DNA of 51,096 nt from NCBI GenBank assembly GCA_937862805.1, contig CALMDO010000074.1, positions 1 through 51,096 of the forward strand. The letters are read 5' to 3'. A program made the translations under genes and the position numbers. Below are positions 35,022 through 44,130 of this stretch, one piece after another. The DNA is from an uncultured Bacteroidota bacterium (GTDB lineage: Bacteria; Bacteroidota; Bacteroidia; Bacteroidales; FEN-979). The notes beneath the pieces are model-generated. The model saw only the letters and a program-made list of their open reading frames with translations. It was not told the origin of the DNA and made no database searches. Each line of letters begins with the position of its first letter. The stretch's first letter is position 1.

Positions 35022-37847
35022 TCAAAGTCCTCCATTGACTTTCCCCCTGAGGTACGTGCCCGTGTAAGATTCTTTACACCCTGCAAGTCCTTCAGGGGTC
35101 CCTGCATACACTAAAAATCCTCCCTCGTCGCCTCCCTCTTTTCCCAGGTCAATTACCCAATCAGCACTTTTGATCACTTCGGGATTGTGTTCAATCACAA
35201 CGATGCTATGCCCGTTGGCAATCAACGAATTAAAAGCCATAAGTAATTTATCGATGTCATGGAAATGGAGGCCGGTCGTGGGTTCATCGAAAATAAAAAG
35301 GGTTGGTTTTTCACTGGTTCCCTTAATCAGAAAATAGGCTAGTTTGATGCGCTGAGCTTCACCACCCGACAGCGTACTGCTTGGTTGCCCCAGCCGGAGG
35401 TAGCCCAACCCGACATCCTGCAACGGCTTTAATCTTACCAGAATCCGTTTTTCATGGGTGTTGTGCTTCTGATTCTGCTGAAAGAACACCATGGCTTCGT
35501 CTACCGTCATGTTGAGTACATCTACAATGGTTTTATCCAGGTATTTTATATCGAGCACCTCATCCTTGAAACGCTTCCCTTTGCAATTTTCGCAAGGAAG
35601 GTAGAGGTCGGCCATAAACTGCATTTCGATCTTTACAACTCCTTCACCTTCACATTCTTCACAACGGCCTCCTTCAATGTTGAAAGAAAAATAGCCGGGT
35701 TTGTACCCTCTGACCACAGCCAGTTGCTGAGCGGAAAACAAATTCCTGATCTCATCGAATGCTTTAGTATAGGTGACCGGATTAGAACGGGAGGAACGAC
35801 CGATGGGATTCTGGTCGATGAACTCGATGGCGCCGATCATATTGTAATCTCCCTCCAGGCGGTCATATTTTCCCGTCTTTTCACCATAACCACCATGGAT
35901 TTTTTTCAATACCGGAAAGAGAATCCGCTTTACCAGCGAGGTTTTGCCCGATCCGCTCACTCCTGTTATCACTGTCATGATGTGAAGAGGGATCTTTACA
36001 TCAATATTCTTCAGGTTGTTCTCCCTGGCTCCGGTGATACCAATGTATTCTATCCATTGCCGGCGGACTGTGGGTGTTGGAATATGAAGTCGATGGTTCA
36101 GGTACTGAGCAGTCAGGCTGTCCTTGTCTTTCAATATCTCTTTCAGGGTTCCCTGGAAAACGATTTCACCTCCCTGTTGACCCGCTCCGGGACCAATATC
36201 GATGATCTGGTCAGCGGCACGCATGATCTCTTCATCGTGTTCGACCACGATAACGGTATTGCCCATATCCCGTAAGCGAAGCAGTACCTTAATCAACCTT
36301 TGGGTATCCCTGGGATGCAATCCGATACTTGGTTCATCGAGAATATACATTGACCCTGTGAGGTTGCTTCCCAAAGAGGTAGCAAGGTTGATCCGCTGCG
36401 ATTCACCGCCGGACAGGGTGGAGGAGAGCCGGTTAAGCGTGAGATAACCCAACCCGACATCATTCATCACCTCCAGCCGGTTGTTGATTTCGACCAAAAG
36501 CCGTTTCGAAACAGCTTTGTCAAAATCACTCAATTCTAATTCTTTGAAAAATCCTGATAACTCACTCACCGGCATCAACACCAGGTCACTGATTGACTTC
36601 CCGTTAATCTTTACATAAGTAGCATCTTTCCGTAAACGGGTGCCCTGACATTCCGGGCACAATGTTTTGCCCCGGTATCGCGACATCATGACACGGTACT
36701 GTATCTTGTAATTCTGACTTTCAACATATTCAAAAAACGCATTCAACCCCTTGAAATACTGGTTGCCCATCCACAGGAGTTCTACCTGCTCACGGGTTAG
36801 CTCCCTGACAGGCTTATGGATCGGGAAATCAAATCGATAAGCATGCAAGAGGAGTTCCTGCTGCCATTCACTCATTTTTTCACCCCGCCAGCAGGCAATC
36901 GCGTTTTGGTACACTGAAAGACTTTTGTCCGGGATCACCAGGTCTTCATCAATGCCGATGATCGATCCGAATCCTTCACAGCGTTTACAAGCCCCGTAGG
37001 GATTGTTAAAACTGAAAAGGTTGACAGTGGGTTCTTCAAATATCAATCCATCCGCTTCATATTTATAGGAAAAATCTTTTCTGAAGGTCGTATCACCTGT
37101 GATCTCCAGCATGCAATACCCATGTCCCTCGAAGTAGGCAGTCTGAACCGAATCGGCAATGCGGGCAGCCTGCTCCTCATCCTGGTGATGCACCGGGAAA
37201 CGGTCAACCAGCAGGAAAACCTCTTTGGCCTCTTTTAGTTTCTGAAGTGTCGGATCGTCCAATCGGAATATATTTCCGTCGACCATGATCCTCGAAAACC
37301 CTTGTTGGAGAAGAACACTCCATTTTTTCTGCAGTTCCTTTCCTTTACCTTTCGAAGGGATGGGAGCAAAAAGTGCAACCCTGGCCTCTTCCGGGAGGGT
37401 GCCGATGAAGTCGACCACATCGGTGACAGTGTCCCTTCTGACCACCTCTCCTGAAATTGGGGAATAGGTTTTACCTATCCGCGCGTACAACAATTTAAGG
37501 TATTCATAGATCTCCGTCGAGGTACCTACCGTCGAACGGGGGTTCAAAGTATTGACCCGTTGTTCAATCGCAATGGCAGGTGAAATTCCCTGGATCGAAT
37601 CCACATCCGGCTTGCTCATTCTGCCTAAAAACTGCCGGGCATAAGAACTTAAACTTTCAACATAACGGCGCTGCCCCTCGGCATATAAAGTATCAAAAGC
37701 AAGAGATGATTTTCCTGAACCCGATAAACCGGTTACAACTACCAATTTGTTCCTGGGAATGGCCAGGGTGACATTTTTTAAATTGTTGACACGGGCTCCT
37801 TTAATGATAATGTTTTCCTTGGGATCTGCTTGTAAAACGTTCGTCAT
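35022..37847 (-). CDS. uvrA: excinuclease ABC subunit A
   Basis: Damage-recognition ATPase of nucleotide excision repair. The 941-residue length is standard. It has two ABC modules: Walker [13 protein letters not shown] near residue 40 and [12 protein letters not shown] near 640, with signature [11 protein letters not shown] and [11 protein letters not shown]. The zinc modules appear as [16 protein letters not shown] and CEECEGEG with CENCKGKR. UvrB and UvrC are not in the window. Confidence 0.97.
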   Translation of the reverse strand: MTNVLQADPKENIIIKGARVNNLKNVTLAIPRNKLVVVTGLSGSGKSSLAFDTLYAEGQRRYVESLSSYARQFLGRMSKPDVDSIQGISPAIAIEQRVNTLNPRSTVGTSTEIYEYLKLLYARIGKTYSPISGEVVRRDTVTDVVDFIGTLPEEARVALFAPIPSKGKGKELQKKWSVLLQQGFSRIMVDGNIFRLDDPTLQKLKEAKEVFLLVDRFPVHHQDEEQAARIADSVQTAYFEGHGYCMLEITGDTTFRKDFSYKYEADGLIFEEPTVNLFSFNNPYGACKRCEGFGSIIGIDEDLVIPDKSLSVYQNAIACWRGEKMSEWQQELLLHAYRFDFPIHKPVRELTREQVELLWMGNQYFKGLNAFFEYVESQNYKIQYRVMMSRYRGKTLCPECQGTRLRKDATYVKINGKSISDLVLMPVSELSGFFKELELSDFDKAVSKRLLVEINNRLEVMNDVGLGYLTLNRLSSTLSGGESQRINLATSLGSNLTGSMYILDEPSIGLHPRDTQRLIKVLLRLRDMGNTVIVVEHDEEIMRAADQIIDIGPGAGQQGGEIVFQGTLKEILKDKDSLTAQYLNHRLHIPTPTVRRQWIEYIGITGARENNLKNIDVKIPLHIMTVITGVSGSGKTSLVKRILFPVLKKIHGGYGEKTGKYDRLEGDYNMIGAIEFIDQNPIGRSSRSNPVTYTKAFDEIRNLFSAQQLAVVRGYKPGYFSFNIEGGRCEECEGEGVVKIEMQFMADLYLPCENCKGKRFKDEVLDIKYLDKTIVDVLNMTVDEAMVFFQQNQKHNTHEKRILVRLKPLQDVGLGYLRLGQPSSTLSGGEAQRIKLAYFLIKGTSEKPTLFIFDEPTTGLHFHDIDKLLMAFNSLIANGHSIVVIEHNPEVIKSADWVIDLGKEGGDEGGFLVYAGTPEGLAGCKESYTGTYLRGKVNGGL

Positions 37848-37873
37848 GGATGGGGTTCGGAAATTGAACCGGG

Positions 37874-37881
37874 CAAAATTA
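37874..37881 (-). promoter_or_regulatory. -7 element for uvrA
   Basis: Minus strand TAATTTTG followed by CCCGG matches TAnnTTTG, 26 bases before the uvrA ATG; no -33 TTTG and no LexA-like box recognised. Confidence 0.45.
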
Positions 37882-37890
37882 TAAAGAAAA

Positions 37891-37921
37891 CTTGCTTTTT
37901 AGTTTTTTTTATTTACATTTG
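37891..37921 (+). promoter_or_regulatory. promoter of the sigma factor gene
   Basis: CTTG (37891-37894), a 19-base gap, then TACATTTG (37914-37921) followed by CGCAA. Both elements fit the Bacteroidetes consensus and predict a leader of about 120 bases before ATG 38052. Confidence 0.6.
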
Positions 37922-38040
37922 CGCAACCTTTTAAGGATAATAGCGTACCATTATTTACCACAACGTGCAGGAATACTGATACTGCACATAAATACAGGAG
38001 GGCAACTATCGACAAGACTTCTACTCTTTTTTGAACAGAA

Positions 38041-38047
38041 AAGGAGG
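38041..38047 (+). promoter_or_regulatory. strong Shine-Dalgarno before the sigma factor
   Basis: AAGGAGG ends four bases before ATG 38052. It decides the start over TTG 38031 and stands out because other genes here lack such sites. A second GGAGGG lies at about 37997-38002, farther upstream. Confidence 0.75.
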
Positions 38048-38051
38048 CCCA

Positions 38052-38636
38052 ATGCAAGCCCATGTCATTAGTGACCAGGATTTGATCAGCAAATATTTGG
38101 CTGGTCAGGAATCCGCCCTCGAAAAACTCATCCGTCGTCACAAGAACCGTGTCTTCGCCTATATCCTGATGATCGTAAAAGATAAGGATCTGGCCGAAGA
38201 TTTGTTTCAGGATACCTTTATCAAGGTGATCAATACTTTCCGTTCAGGAACCTACAAGGAAGAAGGAAAGTTTATCCAATGGGTGATGCGGATAGCACAC
38301 AACCTGATCATCGATTACTTCCGGAAATCGAAACGCATCATGATCATTGAAAACAATGATGATTACGATATTTTCGATAAGGTCAGGATACCTGTCGAAT
38401 CCATTGAAGATTCATTGATCATGGAACAAATCCACAAGGATGTAAAAAAACTGATCGATTACCTGCCCCGCGAACAAAAAGAGGTTTTGTTGATGAGGCA
38501 TTATAATGATATGAGCTTTAAAGATATTGCTGAAGTCACTAACGTCAGCATCAACACCGCACTGGGCCGTATGCGCTATGCTTTGATCAATCTGCGGAAG
38601 CTTGTCAAAGAAAACGAGGTGATACTTTCCGTATAA
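38052..38636 (+). CDS. sigma-70 family RNA polymerase sigma factor (ECF type)
   Basis: A 194-residue two-region sigma factor. Region 2 covers about residues 20-90 (HKNRVFAYILMIVKDKDLAE, DLFQDTFIKVI, FIQWVMRIAHNLIIDYFRK) and region 4 about 125-185 (LPREQKEVLLMRHYND, FKDIAEVTNVSINTALGRM). No anti-sigma gene of the FecR or transmembrane type adjoins; a 66-residue protein follows. ECF factors with strong leaders and isolated genes often serve housekeeping or stress roles in Bacteroidetes; the regulon is unknown. Confidence 0.92.
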   Translation: MQAHVISDQDLISKYLAGQESALEKLIRRHKNRVFAYILMIVKDKDLAEDLFQDTFIKVINTFRSGTYKEEGKFIQWVMRIAHNLIIDYFRKSKRIMIIENNDDYDIFDKVRIPVESIEDSLIMEQIHKDVKKLIDYLPREQKEVLLMRHYNDMSFKDIAEVTNVSINTALGRMRYALINLRKLVKENEVILSV

Positions 38637-38719
38637 TCTTCACTTTTTTTTCCGGTTTATATAATATTGGGAAAACTCTTCCCGTTTCATAGGTATGATT
38701 TCAATACAAAACCAAAATT

Positions 38720-38920
38720 ATGCCTATGAAGCGACCTGCTACGATCTATTTTTTAACAGAAAAATGTGCCAGGGTCAATCCTCCTGCTGCCAGACATCGC
38801 AGGATGAACAAAGCGGTTTCTCCCAGTGAATCGGTAATCCGCAACCTCCTTGGTTATTCAAAAGCTCTTTCTGTATTGGCTACCCGTGACCGGGGTTTCA
38901 TTGCTCTGGTAATGAATTAA
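38720..38920 (+). CDS. small basic protein of unknown function
   Basis: A 66-residue, Arg/Lys-rich protein (MKRPATIYFLTEKCARVN, AARHRRMNKAVSPSES, IRNLLGYSKALSV). I recognise no family by name. It lies 83 bases after the sigma factor and directly before a terminator, so it is likely cotranscribed. The ATG at 38726 (MKRPAT) is an equally possible start; no ribosome binding site decides. The even hydrophobic/charged pattern and position argue for a real gene. Confidence 0.65.
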   Translation: MPMKRPATIYFLTEKCARVNPPAARHRRMNKAVSPSESVIRNLLGYSKALSVLATRDRGFIALVMN

Positions 38921-38948
38921 AAAAAACCGCTATTAAGCGGTTTTTTTT
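38921..38948. terminator. bidirectional intrinsic terminator
   Basis: The stem ACCGCT/AGCGGT with loop ATTA, extended by A6 on the left and T8 on the right (38941-38948), can end transcription from both sides: the sigma/small-protein unit and the long leftward hyd-rplS unit. Confidence 0.9.
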
Positions 38949-38971
38949 GGGTTGATGTTTTGTAACTAAGC

Positions 38972-39328
38972 TTACAAACGTTCTTCTTTGATCCTGGCTT
39001 TCTTGCCTTGTAACCCGCGTAAGTAATAGATTCTTGCACGACGGACAACGCCGCGTTTGTTCACTTCAATTTTATCAATAAAAGGGGAGGTGGCAGGGAA
39101 AATACGCTCAACACCGACGTTGCCCGAAATCTTCCTGACTGTAAAAGTCTCATTCAAACCTTTTCCACTGCGCTGAAGCACAACGCCCTGAAAAGTCTGG
39201 ATACGCTCTTTATTTCCTTCCCTGATTTTATAATGGACCGTGATGGTATCTCCAGCTTTAAAGGAAGGCAAATTGTTCTTCTTTATGATCGTCTCCTCGA
39301 CAAACTTTATTATTTCCGCTTTATTCAT
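38972..39328 (-). CDS. rplS: 50S ribosomal protein L19
   Basis: Ribosomal protein near the 30S-50S interface. The 118-residue protein shows [46 protein letters not shown] and the C-terminal [20 protein letters not shown]. It has its own promoter at 39371-39378 but also lies downstream of trmD (80-base gap). Confidence 0.97.
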   Translation of the reverse strand: MNKAEIIKFVEETIIKKNNLPSFKAGDTITVHYKIREGNKERIQTFQGVVLQRSGKGLNETFTVRKISGNVGVERIFPATSPFIDKIEVNKRGVVRRARIYYLRGLQGKKARIKEERL

Positions 39329-39370
39329 GGCCGTTGAGTGATTGTTATCGGGTTTGCATTAAAAAGAGTG

Positions 39371-39378
39371 CAAATATA
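39371..39378 (-). promoter_or_regulatory. -7 element for rplS
   Basis: Minus strand TATATTTG followed by CACTC, 42 bases before the rplS ATG; a clear TAnnTTTG match without an evident -33 element. Confidence 0.55.
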
Positions 39379-39408
39379 GGAATTTTTCTTTTACCAGCAT
39401 GGCTTTCC

Positions 39409-40125
39409 CTATTTTTTTATATCAGTTCCCGATCCCTGTTCCGGCGGATTGTTTGGATGAAGCCGCGGACGGCGCTGCTGCGTTCGCACTACCGCCTGTT
39501 CATACCGCCATTGCGCAATCTCTTTATCATTCCCCGATAACAGGACATCCGGCACCCTGAACCCTCTGAAATCCCTTGGCCGGGAATATGCTGGTGGAGA
39601 TACCAAATGGTCCTGAAAAGAATCCGAAAGGGCTGATGTCTCATCATTTAAAACACCGGGCAACAACCTTATTACTGCATCCGTAACAACCATCGCGGCC
39701 AGCTCACCTCCCGATAAAACGTAATCCCCGATGGATAGCTCCATCGTTATGAAATGCTCCCTGATCCTTTCATCAATCCCTTTGTAATGACCACACAATA
39801 ACAGTAAATTACCCGATAATGACAACCTGTTAGCCAACCCCTGATCCAATAATTGACCGTCGGGGCTCAGGTAAATGATCTCATCATAAAGGGTCTTTTC
39901 TTTCAAGGCTTCAATGCTCCTGACCACCGGTTCGATCATCATCACCATACCTGCACCGCCACCAAAAGGATAATCATCCACCCGCTTGTGCTTCAATGTT
40001 GACCAGTCACGAATATTGTAAATGTTAATCTCCGCAAGACCTTTCTCTTGCGCACGCTTGATGATCGAATGATCAAACGGGCCACTGAACATCTCCGGGA
40101 ATAAAGTCAAAATATCAATCTTCAT
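39409..40125 (-). CDS. trmD: tRNA (guanine-N1)-methyltransferase
   Basis: Methylates G37 of tRNAs with S-adenosylmethionine. From ATG 40125 the protein has 238 residues, beginning [17 protein letters not shown]. The SPOUT knot is seen in [14 protein letters not shown] and [19 protein letters not shown]. The upstream ATG 40152 overlaps the previous stop by four bases and would add nine residues (MISEGNEIA); the family start favours 40125. It is followed by rplS, a common pairing. Confidence 0.95.
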   Translation of the reverse strand: MKIDILTLFPEMFSGPFDHSIIKRAQEKGLAEINIYNIRDWSTLKHKRVDDYPFGGGAGMVMMIEPVVRSIEALKEKTLYDEIIYLSPDGQLLDQGLANRLSLSGNLLLLCGHYKGIDERIREHFITMELSIGDYVLSGGELAAMVVTDAVIRLLPGVLNDETSALSDSFQDHLVSPPAYSRPRDFRGFRVPDVLLSGNDKEIAQWRYEQAVVRTQQRRPRLHPNNPPEQGSGTDIKK

Positions 40126-40148
40126 AGCAATCTCGTTTCCTTCGCTGA

Positions 40149-40937
40149 TCATTCGACCACCACCGTCATCCTGTCATAAGCCAACTTGATGAAACCCGGA
40201 AGTCGCTGGTTTACCTGCTCATGCAAACCCACGAAATGGCTGAGATGGGTAAGATAAGCCATTTCAGGTTCTAACTTCGCCAACACCTCTACCGCTTCGC
40301 TGACCGAAAAGTGGGAGACATGCTTGGAATTTCTCAATGCATTGAGAACGATGACTTTTGACCCCCTGATCTTATCTAACTCTTCCGGAGCTATAAAACT
40401 GGCATCGGTGATGTAAGTGAAATCACCGATCCTGAAACCCGTAACAGGAAGCTTTTCATGCATCACTCCGATGGGAATAAATTCAATACCGCAGATTTCA
40501 AACGGATCGGTGTCGATCGTATGGATGTTCAACTGCGGCGCACCGAAATACCGCGTGCCCGAAAAAATATAGGGAAACTCCGTCCTGATTGCCTCCATGA
40601 CCCTTTCAGTACCGTAAATATCGATTTTTTTGTTGAGTACATAGTTGAAGGCGCGTACATCATCCAAACCTGCTATGTGATCGCGGTGCTCATGGGTGAA
40701 AACCACAGCGTCCAGGTTTTGAACATTCTCCCGTAACATCTGGATGCGAAAGTCAGGGCCACAATCAACAACAACTGTCCTACCATTCACTTCAATCATG
40801 ATCGATGTGCGAAACCGCTTATCCCTCGGATCTTTTGAAGTACAAACCGGACAATCACAGGTGATGACAGGTACTCCGGTGGAAGTCCCGGTTCCAAGAA
40901 ATGTGATCTTCAATTTATTTGTTGCTCCCTGCTTCAT
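40149..40937 (-). CDS. PhnP-like metallo-beta-lactamase-fold hydrolase
   Basis: A 262-residue metal-dependent phosphodiesterase-type protein. It has [13 protein letters not shown], the Cys pair CDCPVC resembling PhnP's zinc site, VVDCGPDFR, the metal motif [18 protein letters not shown], and the distal [11 protein letters not shown]. PhnP opens cyclic ribose phosphates in phosphonate breakdown, but no phn genes are here, so the substrate is open; many Bacteroidetes carry this orphan. Its ATG shares one base with the ribF stop (TGATG). Confidence 0.85.
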   Translation of the reverse strand: MKQGATNKLKITFLGTGTSTGVPVITCDCPVCTSKDPRDKRFRTSIMIEVNGRTVVVDCGPDFRIQMLRENVQNLDAVVFTHEHRDHIAGLDDVRAFNYVLNKKIDIYGTERVMEAIRTEFPYIFSGTRYFGAPQLNIHTIDTDPFEICGIEFIPIGVMHEKLPVTGFRIGDFTYITDASFIAPEELDKIRGSKVIVLNALRNSKHVSHFSVSEAVEVLAKLEPEMAYLTHLSHFVGLHEQVNQRLPGFIKLAYDRMTVVVE

Positions 40938-41866
40938 CAGAAAATCAGTTCATCTACCTGGTTCTTATCGATGGTCAATTGCTTTTTTAGATCCTCCTGT
41001 GTTGTGAGCACCCGTTCCTCGCGCATTTGTTTGTGAAAAAGCAGGGTCACTACCTGCCCTTCAATCTTTCCGAAATTTTCAAAAAGATGCACCTCCACCT
41101 CCGTGTTGATGGGATCTTGCATGTTTTTTCGAACGAAACACATGGCCCTCGAAAAACAATCTTCTCCGGTTACAGTGACCGCGTATACCCCGTTGGGAGG
41201 TATCAGCTTGCAATCTTCTTCAATTTTAACAGAATAACTCGGAAAACCTATTTCCTCAAGGGTTGAACTACTTTTTTCTGTTATTCCGGTAATAATGTAC
41301 TGGTGGTCAAGATAGGCATTGGCTTTCTGAATGTTCCCCTCCATCAGGGCTTTCCGGATCTTAGTCGAACTGACCGATTCATTTTGGATATCCTGCTCCG
41401 CAATCTCTTCTACCTCGAAACCATATTGTTTCCCGAGTTTTCGGAGTGCATCATAGTCTCCCTCCCTGTTGTGCCCGAAATGGTGATTAAACCCGATGAC
41501 GATCTTCCGGGCGTGAAGTTTGTCGAGCAAAATATTCTGAACAAATTCGAGCGAACTGATCTTTGAAAAAGCAAGGGTGAATTCAACAATGATCAGATTG
41601 TCGAGCCCTGCTTTTTGCAATAAAGATATTTTTTCCCGCTGCGAATTAATCAGGAAAAGATCCTTGCCAACTGTCTCCGGATAAAGCACTTTGCGGGGAT
41701 GGGGATGAAAAGTAATCAATACGGTCTCCCCGTCAATCTCCAAAGCCAGTTTTTTCAAACGGTTCAGAATTACTTTGTGACCGATATGAACTCCGTCAAA
41801 AGAACCGGTTGTCACCACCGGATTTCGGATAGAGGAGAGATGATCAAAACCATAGAAAATTTTCAC
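40937..41866 (-). CDS. ribF: bifunctional riboflavin kinase / FAD synthetase
   Basis: Makes FMN and FAD from riboflavin. The 309-residue protein has the nucleotidyltransferase domain (GSFDGVHIGHKVILN, residues 22-36; VIGFNHHFGHNREGDYDAL) and the flavokinase domain (about 185-300), linked by VSSTKIRKALMEG. The start is GTG 41866, giving a GTGA overlap with the rex stop that suggests translational coupling. FMN is needed by the hydrogenase subunit HydB encoded upstream in the same unit. The kinase-domain motif usually written PTAN is not obvious (PSYSVKIEEDC region). Confidence 0.9.
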   Translation of the reverse strand: MKIFYGFDHLSSIRNPVVTTGSFDGVHIGHKVILNRLKKLALEIDGETVLITFHPHPRKVLYPETVGKDLFLINSQREKISLLQKAGLDNLIIVEFTLAFSKISSLEFVQNILLDKLHARKIVIGFNHHFGHNREGDYDALRKLGKQYGFEVEEIAEQDIQNESVSSTKIRKALMEGNIQKANAYLDHQYIITGITEKSSSTLEEIGFPSYSVKIEEDCKLIPPNGVYAVTVTGEDCFSRAMCFVRKNMQDPINTEVEVHLFENFGKIEGQVVTLLFHKQMREERVLTTQEDLKKQLTIDKNQVDELIF

Positions 41867-42519
41867 CGGGAACCTTCCTGTTTGTAACGTTCATCATTTT
41901 TCTTGGCGAAGAAAGCGACTTTTTCCAAAGAGGTAATCATGTCGTATTCTTCAAGGTAAACATAAGCAGGGACATTCAGGGGTTTGGCCGTGAAATTGAA
42001 AATCCCTTTAACCCCGGCCAGAATCATCGTTTCGGCAATTTCCGGAGCTTGCTCTGAAGGTACAGCCACTATACCGATGGTGATGTTGTTCTGCCTGATA
42101 ATGTCAGTCAACTGATTGATATGGTAACAGGCTACCCCGTCGTAAACCCTGTTGATTTTTTCAGGATTGATATCAAAAGCAGCGATAATCGCCAGTTTAG
42201 ACCTTTTACCCTTAAAATAACTGATCATTGCTTTCCCTAAATTTCCTAATCCGACAACGGCAACCCGCTGCCCCTTTTCCGAATCAATGATCCTTCCGAT
42301 CAACTCAATCAGTTCCCTGATATCATAACCTTTCCGAAGGTTGCCGGAATATCCGATCAGCATTAGATCCCGGCGTACCTGTACCGGTGTGATGTGAAGC
42401 ATCTGCGCAATCTCATGAGAGAAAACATGCGTTTTCTCTTTCGAAAGGATCATCAGCAATGCCCGTCTGTACTGGCTTAAACGTTCTACAGTCTTATGGG
42501 GTAAGTTTTTTACATACAT
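41863..42519 (-). CDS. rex: redox-sensing transcriptional repressor Rex
   Basis: NADH/NAD+-responsive repressor of fermentation and hydrogenase genes. The 218-residue protein has an N-terminal winged-helix domain (about 1-80: KTVERLSQYRRAL, FSHEIAQMLHITPVQVRRDL, IGYSGNLRKGYDI) and a Rossmann domain with VVGLGNLGKAM (about residue 93), FDINPEKI and GIFNFTAKPLNVP. It is five bases after the receiver-kinase gene and coupled to ribF by a GTGA overlap. Its place inside the hydrogenase unit points to autoregulation; candidate half-sites lie in the hyd promoter (50308-50357). Confidence 0.95.
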   Translation of the reverse strand: MYVKNLPHKTVERLSQYRRALLMILSKEKTHVFSHEIAQMLHITPVQVRRDLMLIGYSGNLRKGYDIRELIELIGRIIDSEKGQRVAVVGLGNLGKAMISYFKGKRSKLAIIAAFDINPEKINRVYDGVACYHINQLTDIIRQNNITIGIVAVPSEQAPEIAETMILAGVKGIFNFTAKPLNVPAYVYLEEYDMITSLEKVAFFAKKNDERYKQEGSR

Positions 42520-42524
42520 TGATT

Positions 42525-43643
42525 TTAGATTGGTAAGGTTACTGTAAATGTACTTCCTGCATCCGGTATGCTGGTCACTTCGATTCTACCGGAATAATTA
42601 TCAACGAGTTTTTTAATGATGGGCAATCCTAAGCCACTTCCTGAAATATTTTTTGTCTTCTCATTTTTGATCCTGACAAAATCATCAAAGATCTTTTCAA
42701 TCTCTGCCGGACTCAGCCCAATGCCGCTATCCTCAACTTTAATCCGAATACAATCATCGGTTCTTTGCAGATCACAAGTGACGTGCCCTCCCTCTTTGTT
42801 GTATTTTATTGCATTGGAAATAAGATTGTTAAATATGATTTCAATCTCTTCTGAGTCGGCTTGCACAATCAGGGGAGAGACCCCGTGCAGGGTTAAAGTC
42901 ACATCCCGCTGTATCGCATACGGGCGCATAGTATCCATGGCAGTCCTTGCTAACTGAACGAGATCAACATCGGTGATGTTTCTTTTAGCTTTTCCTGATT
43001 CAACCCGCGTAAGATCCAGTAGGTCGAGAATGAGGTTCCGCATTCCCTTGATCCGGTCCAGCGAACGATCGATGATGGTGTCGTAATCTTCAATCCTGCT
43101 TCCCAGTTGTCTTTCTCTGACCATCTTCAGATAACCCTCAATGGCATTGAGCGGAGCCTTCAATTCATGCGACAACATTGAAAGGAATGTAAAACGGATC
43201 TGTTTACCGGTATCCTGGAGTTTGTTGGTCATCTTTTTCAAAAACACCCTTTTTGTGATGTTTTCGATGGATGATTTCAACTCCTGCGGTGTAAAGGGTT
43301 TGGGAATGAAATCATAAGCCCCGTCGCTGGTGGCTTTAACCGCCAACTCGAGCGAAGCATAAGAAGTGATCATCACGACAATGATGTTTTTCTTCTTTTT
43401 TTTAATGTACTCCAGCACTTCCACTCCTTGAATCCCGGGTAATTTGTTGTCAAGTAACAAAATATCAGGGATGTTATTCTCGATGATCTCAATACCGGCT
43501 TCCCCGGTAGCCGCCTCCAGCACTTCAAAATCAAATGCTTCATCCATAAAAGGATAATCCACCCTGAAATTTTTCAGGATCCTTGTGACACCGCTACGAA
43601 TGCCGGGTTCATCATCAACAACAAGAATTTTTAAAGTCGACAT
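42525..43643 (-). CDS. receiver-histidine kinase hybrid
   Basis: A 372-residue cytoplasmic signalling protein with the domains reversed relative to a usual hybrid: receiver first (about 5-125, VVDDEPGIRSGVTR, phospho-acceptor in ILLLDNKLPGIQG, Lys in FIPKPFTP), then HisKA (MLSHELKAPLNAIEGYL, about 175) and HATPase (NNLISNAIKYNKEG, DSGIGLSP, GSGLGLPI). It has no membrane segment and no DNA-binding domain. It lies between the small response regulator and rex and may relay phosphate from the H-cluster sensor kinase. Confidence 0.9.
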   Translation of the reverse strand: MSTLKILVVDDEPGIRSGVTRILKNFRVDYPFMDEAFDFEVLEAATGEAGIEIIENNIPDILLLDNKLPGIQGVEVLEYIKKKKKNIIVVMITSYASLELAVKATSDGAYDFIPKPFTPQELKSSIENITKRVFLKKMTNKLQDTGKQIRFTFLSMLSHELKAPLNAIEGYLKMVRERQLGSRIEDYDTIIDRSLDRIKGMRNLILDLLDLTRVESGKAKRNITDVDLVQLARTAMDTMRPYAIQRDVTLTLHGVSPLIVQADSEEIEIIFNNLISNAIKYNKEGGHVTCDLQRTDDCIRIKVEDSGIGLSPAEIEKIFDDFVRIKNEKTKNISGSGLGLPIIKKLVDNYSGRIEVTSIPDAGSTFTVTLPI

Positions 43644-43699
43644 GGTTCAAGAAACATGGTAAACAGGTTAAAACTAAATCACAATCACAATCAGCCGGT

Positions 43700-44098
43700 C
43701 TATGATTTCTCAAGAAGCCGGTCGATGGCCTCTTTCAATTTTTCCGTCCGGATCCCTTTGTCCAGAAAACAATCAGCTTTGATCCATTTGCGGTTGTTTT
43801 CATCGTTGATGTCAAAACTGATACCGGTCTCAGCTGTTACTCCCGAAGCAATGATGATCGGCAAATCAGGATATTTTTTTTTCATTTTATAACAGAGAAT
43901 AAACCCACTGTCTTCATTTTCCATCATCAGGTCAAGGATGGCCAGGTCAGGCTTGACTTTCTCAATCAACTCCTCTGCCTCTTTTTGGCTTTCTGCCGTA
44001 ATCGTTTGGTATCCAAAATTTTGGATCTTAATCTGTAATTGGTACAGATAGTCCTGGTCATCATCCACAATTAAAATGGTCACATTCCCGGCTCTCAT
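43700..44098 (-). CDS. stand-alone response regulator receiver
   Basis: A 132-residue receiver with no output domain. It has ILIVDDDQDYLYQLQIKI, the phospho-acceptor in LAILDLMMENEDSG, IIIASGVTA and the Lys of CFLDKGIRTEKL. An insertion (SFDINDENNRKWIKAD) precedes the last strand. It follows the H-cluster sensor kinase by 32 bases and is the likely first phosphate acceptor in that relay. Confidence 0.9.
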   Translation of the reverse strand: MRAGNVTILIVDDDQDYLYQLQIKIQNFGYQTITAESQKEAEELIEKVKPDLAILDLMMENEDSGFILCYKMKKKYPDLPIIIASGVTAETGISFDINDENNRKWIKADCFLDKGIRTEKLKEAIDRLLEKS

Positions 44099-44130
44099 TA
44101 TTTCTTTTATTAATGATTGTTCTTTAATAA

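Noticed and set aside
35454-36275. 273-codon frame antisense to uvrA
   Set aside because: Shadow of a highly conserved gene; no domain and no promoter.
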